A DNA stretch of 64,000 nucleotides from Clostridium sp. AM33-3. Its GTDB lineage: Bacteria > Bacillota > Clostridia > Lachnospirales > Lachnospiraceae. The position numbers and the translations under genes were made by a program. Each line of letters begins with the position of its first letter. Position 1 is the first letter of the stretch. Below are positions 27,827 through 36,817 of this stretch, piece by piece. The notes beneath the pieces are model-generated. The model searched no databases and was not told the origin of the DNA. It saw only the letters and a program-made list of their open reading frames with translations. The DNA lies in NCBI RefSeq assembly GCF_003480315.1, contig NZ_QUIV01000003.1, forward strand, positions 62,001 through 126,000, written 5' to 3'.

Positions 27827-28637
27827 CTACCTCCAGATACTTTTCCGGATCATCCAGATATTTTCCGATGATTTTCAGGGATGTGCCATCCCGGCGCATT
27901 TCTTCCAGTGTCTGGTTCATCTGCTCGCAGATTCCTCTGTCATCAGCTTTTGCAAAAGCAACTCCTATCCCCACAACCATCAAAGGTTCTTCCAGGACAC
28001 GAAAATCTGTATCATAATCCTTCTTATACTGAACGATGGATTCCTCATGTGCAGCCACTGCATCTACATATCCTTTCCCAAGAAATGTATAGATCAGCTC
28101 TCTGTGTCCGAGACTGATCAGATTTCCCAGTTTCGGTATCCTCTCATCTGTCCGGTTCAAAAAAATGCCTTCCGGCTTGGTTGTAGACTGAACTGCAAGA
28201 TTCTTTCCCTCCAGGTCACTCAGTTTATAAATGTCACTGCTCGCATTTACAGCAACCACCTGACGGCTTGCTATGTACGGTCCGGCCCAGCGGTAATCGT
28301 CAAGACGTCCCTCCATGGAAAAGCAGCCCATAATACAGTCAATCTCCCCGCTCTCCACCAGTTCCTTTTTCTGTTCCCAGTTGATCTGAACAACCTTCAC
28401 CTCGTACCCCATTCTTTGGAAGGCTTCGGTCGCCAGCTCTACATCGATTCCTGTCGGAATACCATCTTCATTCAGATAGTTGTATGGCGGATAGCTGTCG
28501 CTGCCGAGCGTAATGACAGGCCTTTTTGTTTCCTGCTTACTGGCAGCTGCATTTCTGCACCCTGCCAGAATGCCCGCCGAAATACCTGCAAGCAAAATGC
28601 CTGCAATCACTGTTTTTCCCTTCATTTTTATATCCAT
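27810..28637 (-). CDS. Amino-acid-type (family 3) substrate-binding lipoprotein
   Basis: A 275-residue lipoprotein with lipobox ISAGILAGC at about residues 19-27. The body is a family 3 binding protein: ITLGSDSYPPYNYLNEDGIPTG near the start, IDVELATEAFQRMGY and a C-terminal MRRDGTSLKIIGKYL. These bind amino acids or similar small ligands. There is no permease or ATPase; the gene is coupled to a hybrid kinase gene (17-base overlap), so it probably works as the soluble sensing part of that kinase. Confidence 0.9.
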   Translation of the reverse strand: MDIKMKGKTVIAGILLAGISAGILAGCRNAAASKQETKRPVITLGSDSYPPYNYLNEDGIPTGIDVELATEAFQRMGYEVKVVQINWEQKKELVESGEIDCIMGCFSMEGRLDDYRWAGPYIASRQVVAVNASSDIYKLSDLEGKNLAVQSTTKPEGIFLNRTDERIPKLGNLISLGHRELIYTFLGKGYVDAVAAHEESIVQYKKDYDTDFRVLEEPLMVVGIGVAFAKADDRGICEQMNQTLEEMRRDGTSLKIIGKYLDDPEKYLEVDDLGD

Positions 28638-28686
28638 CCCTGCTGTTTGTTATGTTTGCCTGTTATTCTTTCTGTACTGTTGATTT

Positions 28687-29334
28687 TTAAGCTATTTCAG
28701 TGGCCTGCGTTTCGGTACCCCCCCCCCACGAAATTTTATGCTTCTTATCGTCTTTTCCAGTCGTTCCTTCCACGGAAGAAAGAATTTCCATAACTTTTAA
28801 TGCATCTTCAAGCTTTTGTGGGTTCTCCTCTAATTTTTTGCTCAATCCATGGTAACGTGTCACATTCAAAATATATACACTCTGGCTTCCGTCTTCAGAA
28901 AGATATGGCATTAATCCAAACTGATCCTTTGTATCATCTGTTTCTCCGATACCATTTTTGCTTCCAATCAGAAATAACGTATTACCCTCCATAAATTCAT
29001 TTCTAGTTTCGTCATCACTCTGGGGATTTCTTTTATTCGTAGTAAACATTCCCAGATATTTCCATTTCTAAATATATTCCATGCAATCCATCATGCCCGG
29101 TGTATCACTCACATTGGCCTTTCCCACCAGATAATCCTTTTGCCACTGCTTACCCTGAAAAGTTCCCAAAAATCCCGTGTCCGCAATATTGCACATATAT
29201 TGAAATCCATAACCCGGATATGCAATCTGCGCCAGGCACAGCAGTCCCGCAACAGCAGATAGACCCAGTATTTTTCTTAATTCCATAAATTCACTTATCC
29301 TTTCACCTCCTGTCAGCAATTCCGATTGTTTCAA
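28687..29334 (-). pseudogene. Decayed family 1 substrate-binding protein, with TAG stop and a ten-G tract
   Basis: Two consecutive frames belong to one gene: the first ends MMDCMEYI at a TAG codon (29070-29068), and the same frame resumes with KWKYLGMFTTNKRN. Together they give the middle of a solute-binding protein (YPGYGFQYMCNIADTGFL, ENPQKLEDALKVMEIL). The N-terminal lipoprotein part and the C-terminal third are missing. The end is a run of ten G residues (28718-28727 as C on the plus strand) followed by an unrelated tail. It is the same kind of gene as the intact binding proteins downstream, so it was part of the sensory chain. Confidence 0.8.
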
Positions 29335-29751
29335 ATTGAAAAAGAATATGCACTGCCAAACAGACAGTGCACATCATTTCATGCAGCTGGCTGCCATTTT
29401 ACAGGCCCTGTAGCTTTGCGTCTCAGACTTTCATCTGATTTGCCCATCATCCTATTTCCGTTAAGCTTATGTAAAAAACTCAATTTTATTATACGTCTGC
29501 ATCATACGGTGCACAAGAAAAATATGACCGCATTCCTGCTTAAAAATGACAAAAAAGCTGTCCCTGATGCATTTATTTACTTTATCATCCGTTCAATACC
29601 ATCGGTCATACGGATTCCCACGCACCTTCTTTGTCTCTGGTGCCTTCTCAATACTCTTCTCGGCTTCTTCCCTCGTTGCAAACAGCCTGCTTCTTCTAAG
29701 GAATAAAAAAACAGACCATATAACAACTTTATATGCTCTGTCTTTTTATTC
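29335..29751. other. Intergenic region with hairpins and a short protein relic
   Basis: No intact gene. A hairpin TGCACTG/CAGTGCA lies at 29349-29371. On the minus strand at about 29593-29685 one frame reads FATREEAEKSIEKAPETKK and ends NPYDRWY, which looks like a relic of a larger coding region rather than chance, but I do not recognise it. Confidence 0.35.
29705..29746 (-). terminator. Terminator after the broken kinase
   Basis: ACAGACCATATAA (29711-29723) pairs with TTATATGCTCTGT (29729-29741) with one mismatch. T runs are present on both sides, on the minus strand GTCTGTTTTTTTA. Confidence 0.8.
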
Positions 29752-30753
29752 CTACAAATCTTCGTGCAGTTTTACATCGCTATTATCTGCCATGCATTGT
29801 TTTAAGGCAACAATCATTTTTTCCGCATCCAGCGGCTTTGCAAGATGAACATTCATTCCAGCCAGCCGGCTGTTGATAATGTCTTCTGCAAAGGCATTTG
29901 CGGACATTGCAATGATCGGAACCCTCTTGGCATCCCTTCTTTTCATTTCCCTGATTGTCCTTGCCGCATCCAGACCATTCATCCTCGGCATCATAATATC
30001 CATATAAATTACCCCAAAATAATCCGGTGCAGATTTCTCGAAGATTTCAACTGCTTCCTGCCCGTCTACTGCACATGTAACTTCCATACCGCTGTCTTCC
30101 AGTATACATCTGGAAATTTCCATGTTCAACTCATTGTCTTCCACAACCAATGCCCGCATGCCTTCTACCGAATAATCATCAAGGCTTACTGGCTTATCTG
30201 ATAAATTACTGTTTTTATCCTGTGTGCCAATTTTGAACGGAATTTTTACAATAACTGTTGTCCCGACACCTGCTTTGCTCTTCAGTTCAATACTTCCATC
30301 CATTTTGTCCACGAGTTGCTTCGTAATTGCAAGCCCCAGTCCGGTGCCTTCATACCTGGATCTGCTTGTCTCGCTTTCCTGAGCGAACATATCAAAAGCA
30401 TGTGCAATAAAATCTTCACTCATACCCACACCCTGGTCTTTACAGTAGAAAGTGAAATTTGCTCTGTCATCATCCAGAGTTTCTTCCTTAACCCCGACCG
30501 TGAGCACACTACCCGCCTGACTGAATTTTATGGCATTGTCCATAATATTCGACAGAATCCTTCCAAGATATACCGGGTTTCCAACCAGAGTGCTGTGACT
30601 GTATATACCATTTTTCCAGTCAATCTCATACCGGATGCCTTTCTTGGCAGCCCGCTCATCATAAATCTGGTTCAGTTCTCGCAGTACTTCTGTCAGATCA
30701 AAGGTTAGCTGCTGGTCCTTCAAATCTCCGCTCTGTAGTTTATTCATATCCAA
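29752..30753 (-). pseudogene. Hybrid histidine kinase, C-terminal part cut off by the mobile element
   Basis: The fragment starts inside HisKA: just upstream of the first start codon the frame reads LVNCT, then LDMNKLQSG, the usual end of the dimerisation helix. The ATPase domain (DNAIKFSQAG, CKDQGVGMS, GTGLGLAITKQL) and a complete receiver domain (LVVEDNELNMEIS, YMDIMMPRMNG) follow. Sensor, PAS and phosphorylated His are absent. The missing front part is probably the fragment on the other side of the element (37926-38129), but the segment between, some hundred codons of PAS and HisKA, is not found, so DNA was lost in addition to the insertion. Confidence 0.85.
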
Positions 30754-30810
30754 AGTACAGTTTACAAGGGACTACACAGAGTAGGTATCTGACGGGAGGG
30801 GTTCCGCCCG

Positions 30811-32322
30811 TCAGATTTTCCATGTGATATTCAAGCTGTCGCTTGTGGCGGCTATGGTGGTAATCATCAAATCCACCACCCGCCGCTTGTCGTCAAAGGA
30901 TACATTCTCCCAAGTGTCGAGGTAGCCGGAAATCTGGCTGACCTGTTCCGGGCTGATGGCTTCCACCGTCAGCTCTGCTATCCTCGCCAGAAGTTCCTGC
31001 TTGCGCCCGTCCAGTTCTGCTATCTTCACATTCACATAGGAGAGAAGGACATTGTTTGCGCCCGTCAGACTGTCCACCAGCTTTTCAATCTCGCCGTCCA
31101 CATGAGCAAGTTCCACTTGCAGGGCGGCGATTTTCGGGTTTGCCTTTGCCGCTTTCTTTCTGCCTGTCAGCGTCTTGTAGCTTGCCAGTTTCTTTACCAT
31201 CTGCTGATAAACAACCGCTTCCAGTTCCGAAGTAATGATTTTCCCGCACCCCGGACAACTCTTGTTATCCAGCCGTTTCGTACAGCGAAGGTATTGCTTG
31301 CCGGAGGGATTGAAGATGCTCATAAGGGCATACCCGCAATTCCCGCATTTGATTTTTCCCGCCAGCCATGTGTGGGTGGCTTTCCGGGCGGACTGGATTT
31401 TCATGTTGTTCATCAGCTTCTTGCGGCAGGTCAGCCAGATGTCAGAGGGGACGATACCCTCATGGGGAGCCAACACCAGCATTTGGTCTTTCAAGTCGTT
31501 CTTTTTGCTGGGCTTCACATCCCGCCCCTGATACAGATAGCAGCCGTTCATACCCGTAAAATCGGCAGCGTCATTGACAATGACTGTCCCTTGACTTTTG
31601 AAAAACTCGTACACATCAAGGTCTGCCTGCACATAGACAGGATTTCGTAACATCTGCGCCAGCGTGGGGCGTATCAGCTCTTTGCCGTTGAATAAAATCC
31701 CCTGTTCGGCAAAGTACCGGGTAATGTCCCCGTAGGAGGTAGTGGGCTGGGCGTACATCTCAAACATCAGCCGGATATTTGCCGCTTCGTCTGGATTTAC
31801 CACCAACTTTTTTGTGTTGATACCGTCCATCTTGATCGGCTCTGTATGGAAGCCGTAAGGGGCTTTCCCACCCATCTTGAAGCCCCGCTGACTGCGGGAA
31901 TAGTAAGCGTCCGTTACCCGCTTCTGTATGGTTTCCCTCTCAAGCTGGGCGAACACGATACAGATATTCAGCATCGCCCTCCCCATCGGGGTGGAGGTAT
32001 CAAACTTCTCCGTAGAGGACACAAACTCCACATTGTACTGCTGGAACAGCTCCATCATATTGGCAAAGTCCAGAATGGAACGGCTGATACGGTCGAGTTT
32101 GTAAACCACGACCTTTGCAATCAAGCCCCGCTTGATGTCCCGCACCAGTTCTTGAAACTTCGGACGGTCTGTGTTCTTGCCGCTGTACCCCTTGTCTGTG
32201 TATTCCTTGCAGTTACCGCCTTTCAACTCGTATTTGCAAAATTCAATCTGGCTTTCAATGGAAATGCTGTCCTTTTTGTCTACCGATTGCCTTGCATAGA
32301 TTGCGTCTATTCGATTGTTCAT
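30811..32322 (-). CDS. Large serine recombinase
   Basis: A 503-residue site-specific recombinase. The N-terminal catalytic domain starts IYARQSVDKKDSISIESQ, the first Ser (residue 13) being the expected nucleophile, and contains KVVVYKLDRISRSILDF and the helix LERETIQKRVTDAY. It is followed by the recombinase domain (GKAPYGFHTEP) and a zinc ribbon (CGNCGYALMSI, then RCTKRL and SCPGC at about residues 330-365), then a coiled coil. Such enzymes integrate and excise elements by themselves. The stop lies 34 bases from the left end of the element, the usual position. Confidence 0.95.
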   Translation of the reverse strand: MNNRIDAIYARQSVDKKDSISIESQIEFCKYELKGGNCKEYTDKGYSGKNTDRPKFQELVRDIKRGLIAKVVVYKLDRISRSILDFANMMELFQQYNVEFVSSTEKFDTSTPMGRAMLNICIVFAQLERETIQKRVTDAYYSRSQRGFKMGGKAPYGFHTEPIKMDGINTKKLVVNPDEAANIRLMFEMYAQPTTSYGDITRYFAEQGILFNGKELIRPTLAQMLRNPVYVQADLDVYEFFKSQGTVIVNDAADFTGMNGCYLYQGRDVKPSKKNDLKDQMLVLAPHEGIVPSDIWLTCRKKLMNNMKIQSARKATHTWLAGKIKCGNCGYALMSIFNPSGKQYLRCTKRLDNKSCPGCGKIITSELEAVVYQQMVKKLASYKTLTGRKKAAKANPKIAALQVELAHVDGEIEKLVDSLTGANNVLLSYVNVKIAELDGRKQELLARIAELTVEAISPEQVSQISGYLDTWENVSFDDKRRVVDLMITTIAATSDSLNITWKI

Positions 32323-32416
32323 ATTGTCGCTCCTTTTCTTAAAAAAGAAACGGAGCTGCTGACACCTTTATTATACCGTCAGCAGCCCCGCAAATCAACG
32401 ATGGCTTTGGAAAACC

Positions 32417-32608
32417 TTATGCCCCGGCTTCCTCACTCTGCCGTTTGTCGGCATACTTGCGGAACACCTCATAAAGCTGCTGTTCCAGCTCCCGGCGTTT
32501 TGCCGCTTCCTGCTCCGGCGTGAACACCGGGGAGAGATTTTCCAGCGTGATTTCCTTTCCCTGAAAAGTCACGACTTCGGTTTCTTTCTTGTATCTGATA
32601 TGCTCCAT
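32417..32608 (-). CDS. Small protein of the mobilizable element
   Basis: A 63-residue protein with start MEHIRYKKETEVV, chosen because ACGGAGGT lies in front. A beta-like start (VTFQGKEITLENLSPVF) is followed by a charged helix (AAKRRELEQQLYEVFRKYA). Similar small proteins accompany serine recombinases in Clostridia elements and may assist excision, but I cannot assign a function. It lies between recombinase and relaxase genes. Confidence 0.7.
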   Translation of the reverse strand: MEHIRYKKETEVVTFQGKEITLENLSPVFTPEQEAAKRRELEQQLYEVFRKYADKRQSEEAGA

Positions 32609-32678
32609 AGTACCTCCGTATTTAATTTTCAAAGTGCAGTGCCGTCATACCGCGGCGTGAAATGTTTTCTGTCATTGT

Positions 32679-33620
32679 TCACCGTTCCCTTGTGTGCCGC
32701 TGCTGCCGTTTCAGTTCCGCCAGTATATCCGGCGGGATACAGTCAACCAGCCGCTGTAAATCGTCCAGTTCGCTTTTCAGCTTTGCCCGTTCCATCGTAT
32801 CTTTCATCTTGCCTTTTTCGCTGGCTTTGGCTCTGGCTTCCAACTGTTCATTTTCCGCCAAAAGGTCGTTTATCGTGACCTTGTATTTTTTGAGCTGCCC
32901 GGAGAAGTTCTCTATCTGCGGAAACCACTTTTTCAGCAGGGAGAGGGCTTCCTCTTTCTTCTTTCCGGCATTGAACGGGGTAATACCGTCCAGCGAGGCT
33001 TCAATGGCTCTTGCCTGTTTGGAGAGATTGACCGCCTGCTTGAACAGACGGGTGGGGATATGCTTCCGGCCTGTTTTGCTGGCACTCTCCCCTCGCTCCA
33101 AAGCCGGGTACTTATCCACCATGTAGGCGTGAAAATCGTCCTGCCATTTTGTGAGGCTGGCTCTGTTCCCGATAATCTCCTTTGCACACAGGCGGTTGTC
33201 CTCTGTCAGCGGGACAAAGACCAAATGCAGGTGGGGCGTTTTCTCGTCCATGTGTACCACCGCCGACACGATATTTTCTTTCCCTACCCGCCCGATTAAG
33301 AAATCAGCCGCCCTCTGGAAAAATTCCTGTATCTCCTTTGGAGACTTCTTCTTAAAAAATTCCGGGCTGGCGGTAATCAGCGTATCCACAAACCGGGTGC
33401 TGTCCCTGCGGGTGCGGCATCCGGCTTGTTCAATGTGGCTCTGAATGAAATGGTAGTACCTGCCCTCCGGCTTGACGATATGGAAGTTGTATTTACTCCG
33501 GCTGGTGTCAATATCCGGGTTGCTGGCGTACTGTTCCTTTTGTCTTTCGTGATGGGCTTCCAGCGGTCTTGCCGGATTGCCCTTGTGTTTTTCAAATCGC
33601 AAAATTGCGTGTTGTGCCAT
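32679..33620 (-). CDS. MobV-family relaxase
   Basis: A 313-residue plasmid mobilisation protein (Mob/Pre type). The N-terminal stretch AILRFEKHKGN and the metal-binding motif VVHMDEKTPHLHLVFVPL at about residues 116-133 identify the MobV family, which nicks one strand at the transfer origin. The C-terminal third is a coiled coil (INDLLAENEQLEARAKASEK). Slightly short for the family, but the active region is complete. It lets the element be transferred by a conjugation apparatus in the same cell. The nick site is probably near 37750-37810 or upstream of this gene. Confidence 0.9.
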   Translation of the reverse strand: MAQHAILRFEKHKGNPARPLEAHHERQKEQYASNPDIDTSRSKYNFHIVKPEGRYYHFIQSHIEQAGCRTRRDSTRFVDTLITASPEFFKKKSPKEIQEFFQRAADFLIGRVGKENIVSAVVHMDEKTPHLHLVFVPLTEDNRLCAKEIIGNRASLTKWQDDFHAYMVDKYPALERGESASKTGRKHIPTRLFKQAVNLSKQARAIEASLDGITPFNAGKKKEEALSLLKKWFPQIENFSGQLKKYKVTINDLLAENEQLEARAKASEKGKMKDTMERAKLKSELDDLQRLVDCIPPDILAELKRQQRHTRER

Positions 33621-33805
33621 GAAACTCCTTTCCCCATTCCATCCCTTTCCGGGACTTTTCCACAGGAAAATCCCGCAGAAAATATCTCAGATAGGATAGG
33701 AATGGATAAGATATAAATAAAATCGTTTTAATCTCTGTATTTCTATCTTCCGTCCGGTTTTCGTACTTCAAGAGGATTGATTTTCGTACTTGTCAGGTAC
33801 GCTTT

Positions 33806-34201
33806 TCAGCCCTCCGGCGTACCAAAACGGGATTTCTTGAAGTCGGTGTTTGAAACCGCTTCATAGGATTTTGGGTAAATACAGTTGGGTTTTCCACAGC
33901 CCTGCTTCTTAATCTCAATCAACTCCGCATACTGCAATTCCCGCAGGGTGTTGACGGCTTTCTGCCGCCCACAGTGGAGCAGGGCGACCACCTCGCAGAT
34001 GGGATAATACAGGTAAATGCGCCCGTATTCGTCCGCCCAGCCGTTTTTCCGGGATAGTTCTGTCCGGCGCAGGATAAAGGCGTACAGTATCTTCGCTTCG
34101 TTGGACAGGGGCGTAAATGTAGGTGCTTCAAAGAGGAAATTCGGAAGCCGGGTGAAGCTGACCGATTTCTCCGGCTGATGAATATAAATCGTGTTTGTCA
34201 T
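33806..34201 (-). CDS. Replication initiator N-terminal-like protein (RepA_N type)
   Basis: A 131-residue protein with the RepA_N winged-helix layout: FTRLPNFLFEAPTFTPLSNE, then AKILYAFILRRTELS, and QKAVNTLRELQYAELI. Full RepA initiators are about twice as long; only the N-terminal domain is here. In mobilizable elements such short proteins are common and may help replication of the excised circle or act as DNA-binding regulators. No strong ribosome site is seen. Confidence 0.75.
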   Translation of the reverse strand: MTNTIYIHQPEKSVSFTRLPNFLFEAPTFTPLSNEAKILYAFILRRTELSRKNGWADEYGRIYLYYPICEVVALLHCGRQKAVNTLRELQYAELIEIKKQGCGKPNCIYPKSYEAVSNTDFKKSRFGTPEG

Positions 34202-34211
34202 AATGTGCTTT

Positions 34212-34324
34212 GTGGACAGTTAGAACGGCATTTCCGGGGGTGGACGATACTTTATACCACCTGCCCCGTTTTGGGGCTTGCAAAGCCTGATAAATCAAGG
34301 CTTTTTTCACTCCTAACTGTCCAC
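34212..34324. repeat. 12-base perfect inverted repeat between rep and Cys-rich genes
   Basis: GTGGACAGTTAG (34212-34223) and CTAACTGTCCAC (34313-34324). The right copy is the 3' end of the Cys-rich gene, the left copy lies before the Rep-like gene. Confidence 0.6.
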
Positions 34325-34726
34325 AGCAGACCTCCTTTTCCGTTCACTTTCTGTTTTCTGCCGCCTGTGAACTCTGGCGGCACAGCCGGGGCAGTATTTT
34401 GCCCGGTTGGATTTGGGGACGAACACTCTGCCGCAGACCGCACAGCGTTTCAAGTCTTTATCCCGGAAAATCTCCGCTTCCAGCGTCCCGTCCAGCGGCA
34501 AAACCGCCCAGCGGAACCACTTACAGCAGACCGAGAAAGAAACCGTCTGCGGGCAGGTGCAGGTGTCCCCATCGTCAAGGACAATGCAGTTGCCGTCCTC
34601 ACAGCAACAGCACTCCCGGCGGATCAGGGCGTTTGCCTGTTTCCTCTGTGCCGGTGTCATGCGGTAAAGGGAACTGTCCTGCTTGCGCTCTATGGGCGGC
34701 AGTCGTTTATATGGGTTCTCTCTCAT
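34313..34726 (-). CDS. Cysteine-rich VLP-type protein
   Basis: A 137-residue protein with two cysteine clusters: ECCCCEDGNC and CTCP with CCKWF at about residues 38-70, and a zinc ribbon KRCAVCGRVF and KYCPGCAARVHR at about 92-122. This arrangement, with the VLP residues in WAVLPLDG, matches the cysteine-rich VLP family found in Firmicutes mobile elements. The role is unknown; metal-dependent binding of DNA is likely. It is transcribed with the rep-like and relaxase genes. Confidence 0.8.
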   Translation of the reverse strand: MRENPYKRLPPIERKQDSSLYRMTPAQRKQANALIRRECCCCEDGNCIVLDDGDTCTCPQTVSFSVCCKWFRWAVLPLDGTLEAEIFRDKDLKRCAVCGRVFVPKSNRAKYCPGCAARVHRRQKTESERKRRSAVDS

Positions 34727-34822
34727 GTGTTTCCTCCATTTTGCTTTCCGTTGCCGCTCTCTCCGAAAAGGCTTCCTGCCCCATTTCTGCGGCGTGTTCC
34801 GGCGTTGGCACGCTCCCCACAG

Positions 34823-34869
34823 CTTCGGGACAAGTTGTCCCGAAGTGACCTCTGGACAAAGTGTCCAGA
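34823..34869. promoter_or_regulatory. Two neighbouring palindromes, possible operator or origin sites
   Basis: CTTCGGGACAAGTTGTCCCGAAG (arms CTTCGGGACAA and TTGTCCCGAAG) at 34823-34845, and TCTGGACA-AAG-TGTCCAGA at 34851-34869. A third one of the same kind, TTCGGGACA-TTT-TGTCCCGAA, lies at 37557-37577 beyond the cargo genes. Confidence 0.55.
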
Positions 34870-35030
34870 AGTTGGCTCCTTGCGGTGCTTCCCCTGCCGG
34901 GGTATTCCTTTTCGGACGGTCATTCGGTTTTCAAGGTGCGGCTCATCGATGAACTACCCTAAGTCTACACCTAAAAGACCGCCCGTCCCGTATATCCGAA
35001 AGGTAGGAAATCCGCCCAAAAAACTGCCTA

Positions 35031-35059
35031 TTTCCACGCTCTCGGAATTGTGGTAAAAT
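35031..35059 (+). promoter_or_regulatory. Promoter candidate of the cargo genes
   Basis: -35 TTTCCA (35031-35036) and -10 TAAAAT (35054-35059), 17 bases apart, about 50 bases before the first cargo gene. Confidence 0.45.
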
Positions 35060-35106
35060 GATAAGTACAAAGAGACAAATCGGCGTTTGGAAAGGGGGAA
35101 GCCTAT

Positions 35107-35553
35107 TTGATTGAGTTACAAACAGGAAAGATTACTTTCCCTGAACTGAATATAACAGTATCACCGTTATTGCATTATGCTGACTTTATTTCTGATTTTC
35201 CAAAAAATAAAATCACACAAATCAGAGATATGAGAAATGGATATATATGGTACGATATAAAAGAAAAAGTTTATGACAACAAAATCCCTGTTTATTTTTG
35301 CTTCAATCCACAGAAAAATCTTGAACTTGTTAATCTATATCCGCAGCACTTTGACTTAAATGCTATTCAGCATTGGGAATGCTGGACGCCCGAAGAAGCT
35401 CAGAAAGATAAAAGGTATTGTGATGAATGGCTCATGAGGTTTTGTGGTTTGAAGAACGAAGAAAACTTGTTTTCATGGGGTTCTATTTCATCTTACTTTG
35501 ACCCGCGCTCGTGCAGCAGTGGTATTTGTATTCATTACACAGAACAGAAATAA
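35107..35553 (+). CDS. Cargo protein of unknown function (immunity-like)
   Basis: A 148-residue protein with a TTG start after AAAGGGGGAA. It is AT-rich compared with its flanks. The C-terminal half shows the pattern of small toxin-neutralising proteins: LYPQHFDLNAIQHWECWTPE, KRYCDEWLMRFCG and the ending WGSISSYFDPRSCSSGICIHY. No signal peptide or membrane helix, so it acts in the cytoplasm. I do not recognise an exact family. It is followed by TTCCCATTTAT, a sequence that recurs after the other cargo genes. Confidence 0.65.
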   Translation: MIELQTGKITFPELNITVSPLLHYADFISDFPKNKITQIRDMRNGYIWYDIKEKVYDNKIPVYFCFNPQKNLELVNLYPQHFDLNAIQHWECWTPEEAQKDKRYCDEWLMRFCGLKNEENLFSWGSISSYFDPRSCSSGICIHYTEQK

Positions 35554-35608
35554 ATTAAAACATGAGAAAACAGCTATTCCCATTTATTGGGCAGACAGGG
35601 GGGAGAGC

Positions 35609-36409
35609 ATGGAACTATCCATACAGGAACGCCTAAAAGACCTGCGTGTGGAGCGTGGGCTGACGCTGGAACAGCTTGCGGAGGAAACTCACCTTTCCAA
35701 ATCTGCTTTAGGCAGTTATGAGGGAGACAATCTCAAAGACATCAGCCACCATGCCCTTATCCAGCTGGCGAAGTTTTACGACGTGACCGTTGATTACCTG
35801 CTGGGACGCTCTAAAACAAAAAATCACCCAAACGCCGATCTTGCAGACCTGCGCTTGAGTGATGATATGATTGAACTATTGAAAAGTGGGCGGGTGGATA
35901 CTTCCCTCTTGTGTGAGCTGGCGGTACACCCGGATTTCCCCCGGCTAATGGCTGACCTTGAAATCTATGTGAACGGAACGGCAGTCAAGCAGGTACAGAG
36001 CGCAAATGCCATTGTGGATATTATGAGCGCAACCATTATGAAGCAGCACAATCCCGGCTTGTCCGACCCGCAGTTAAGGCAGCTTGTCGCCGCCCATATT
36101 GACGATGACAGCTTTTGCCGCTATGTGATACAGCAAGACATAAACAAGATAGCCCTTGACCTGCGGGAAGCCCATAAGGACGATTTTTTCAGCGTTCCGG
36201 AGGACAATCCGCTGGAAGATTTCTTGCAGACCGCCGAGGAAACTGCCAGTCCAGACAGCGACCCGGAGCAAGCGGCTTTGGCGTTTATCTGTAAGCGGCT
36301 CAAGCTGAATTTGAAAAAGCTGTCCGAGGAAGAAAAGAAGTGGCTGAAAAAGATTGCACAGAAGTCGGACTTGCTGAAAAATCCAAACCCGCAGCGGGGG
36401 AGAAAATGA
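35609..36409 (+). CDS. XRE-family helix-turn-helix regulator
   Basis: A 266-residue DNA-binding protein, start MELSIQERLKDLRVERG after GGGGGGAGAGC. The helix-turn-helix covers about residues 4-66: LTLEQLAEETHLSKSALGSYE, then LIQLAKFYDVTVDYLLG. The rest (about 190 residues) is a helical domain typical of regulators in Firmicutes elements (LLKSGRVDTSLLCELAVHPDF). The last 15 codons (KSDLLKNPNPQRGRK and stop) are repeated at about 36986-37031, between two cargo genes. It probably controls the element or its cargo; the palindromes may be its sites. Confidence 0.88.
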   Translation: MELSIQERLKDLRVERGLTLEQLAEETHLSKSALGSYEGDNLKDISHHALIQLAKFYDVTVDYLLGRSKTKNHPNADLADLRLSDDMIELLKSGRVDTSLLCELAVHPDFPRLMADLEIYVNGTAVKQVQSANAIVDIMSATIMKQHNPGLSDPQLRQLVAAHIDDDSFCRYVIQQDINKIALDLREAHKDDFFSVPEDNPLEDFLQTAEETASPDSDPEQAALAFICKRLKLNLKKLSEEEKKWLKKIAQKSDLLKNPNPQRGRK

Positions 36410-36450
36410 AAAAATTAACAAATCGAAAATTTGAAAGGAGTACAAAGATA

Positions 36451-36804
36451 ATGAAAATTACAAAAGAATTTGAAAAAGAAATTGCACCGTTTTTCTGGGT
36501 TGAGCATGAAGAAAGTGCTTCTGTCTGCCTAAATGTGGGAGAGTATCTACAAGAGATTTTTAATACTCGTGAAGATGAAGGTTTTGAAGGAAACGGTTAT
36601 GATTGGGGGAGTTTAGCGCAAGTGTTTTTGGACGAACAGTGTTCAAATTTGCAAGGGAAAATAGGCTTTGACCCAGAGGGCAGTATGTTCTGTGTATATT
36701 CAAAAGATAAAAATGCGTTGGCAGAATTTATTCTTCGTTTCAAAAAAGCCTGTGAGGATAAGCCGTTTATTTTAGACTTATTTAGTCGGGCTGAATTAGA
36801 CTAA
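36451..36804 (+). CDS. Immunity protein 51-like protein
   Basis: A 117-residue protein starting MKITKEFEKEIAPFFWVEH; AAGGAG lies ten bases before the start. The central motif FEGNGYDWGSLAQVFLDEQ and the following IGFDPEGSMFCVYS are typical of the Imm51 family, which neutralises a secreted toxin of polymorphic type. No cognate toxin is present, so it is an orphan immunity gene. Very AT-rich. It lies right after the XRE gene, and a repeated sequence follows it. Confidence 0.75.
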   Translation: MKITKEFEKEIAPFFWVEHEESASVCLNVGEYLQEIFNTREDEGFEGNGYDWGSLAQVFLDEQCSNLQGKIGFDPEGSMFCVYSKDKNALAEFILRFKKACEDKPFILDLFSRAELD

Positions 36805-36817
36805 AATTCAATCCGAC

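Larger units (their letters stand above)
34727..35106. other. Gene-free region between the two halves of the element
   Basis: No gene. It contains two palindromes (34823-34845 and 34851-34869) and, at its right end, a plus-strand promoter candidate. Frames here are chance products of the palindromes and GC-rich sequence. Confidence 0.6.

Noticed and set aside
34723..34923. Short minus-strand frame of 66 codons
   Set aside because: It consists of the two palindromes read through; no domain and no consistent start.
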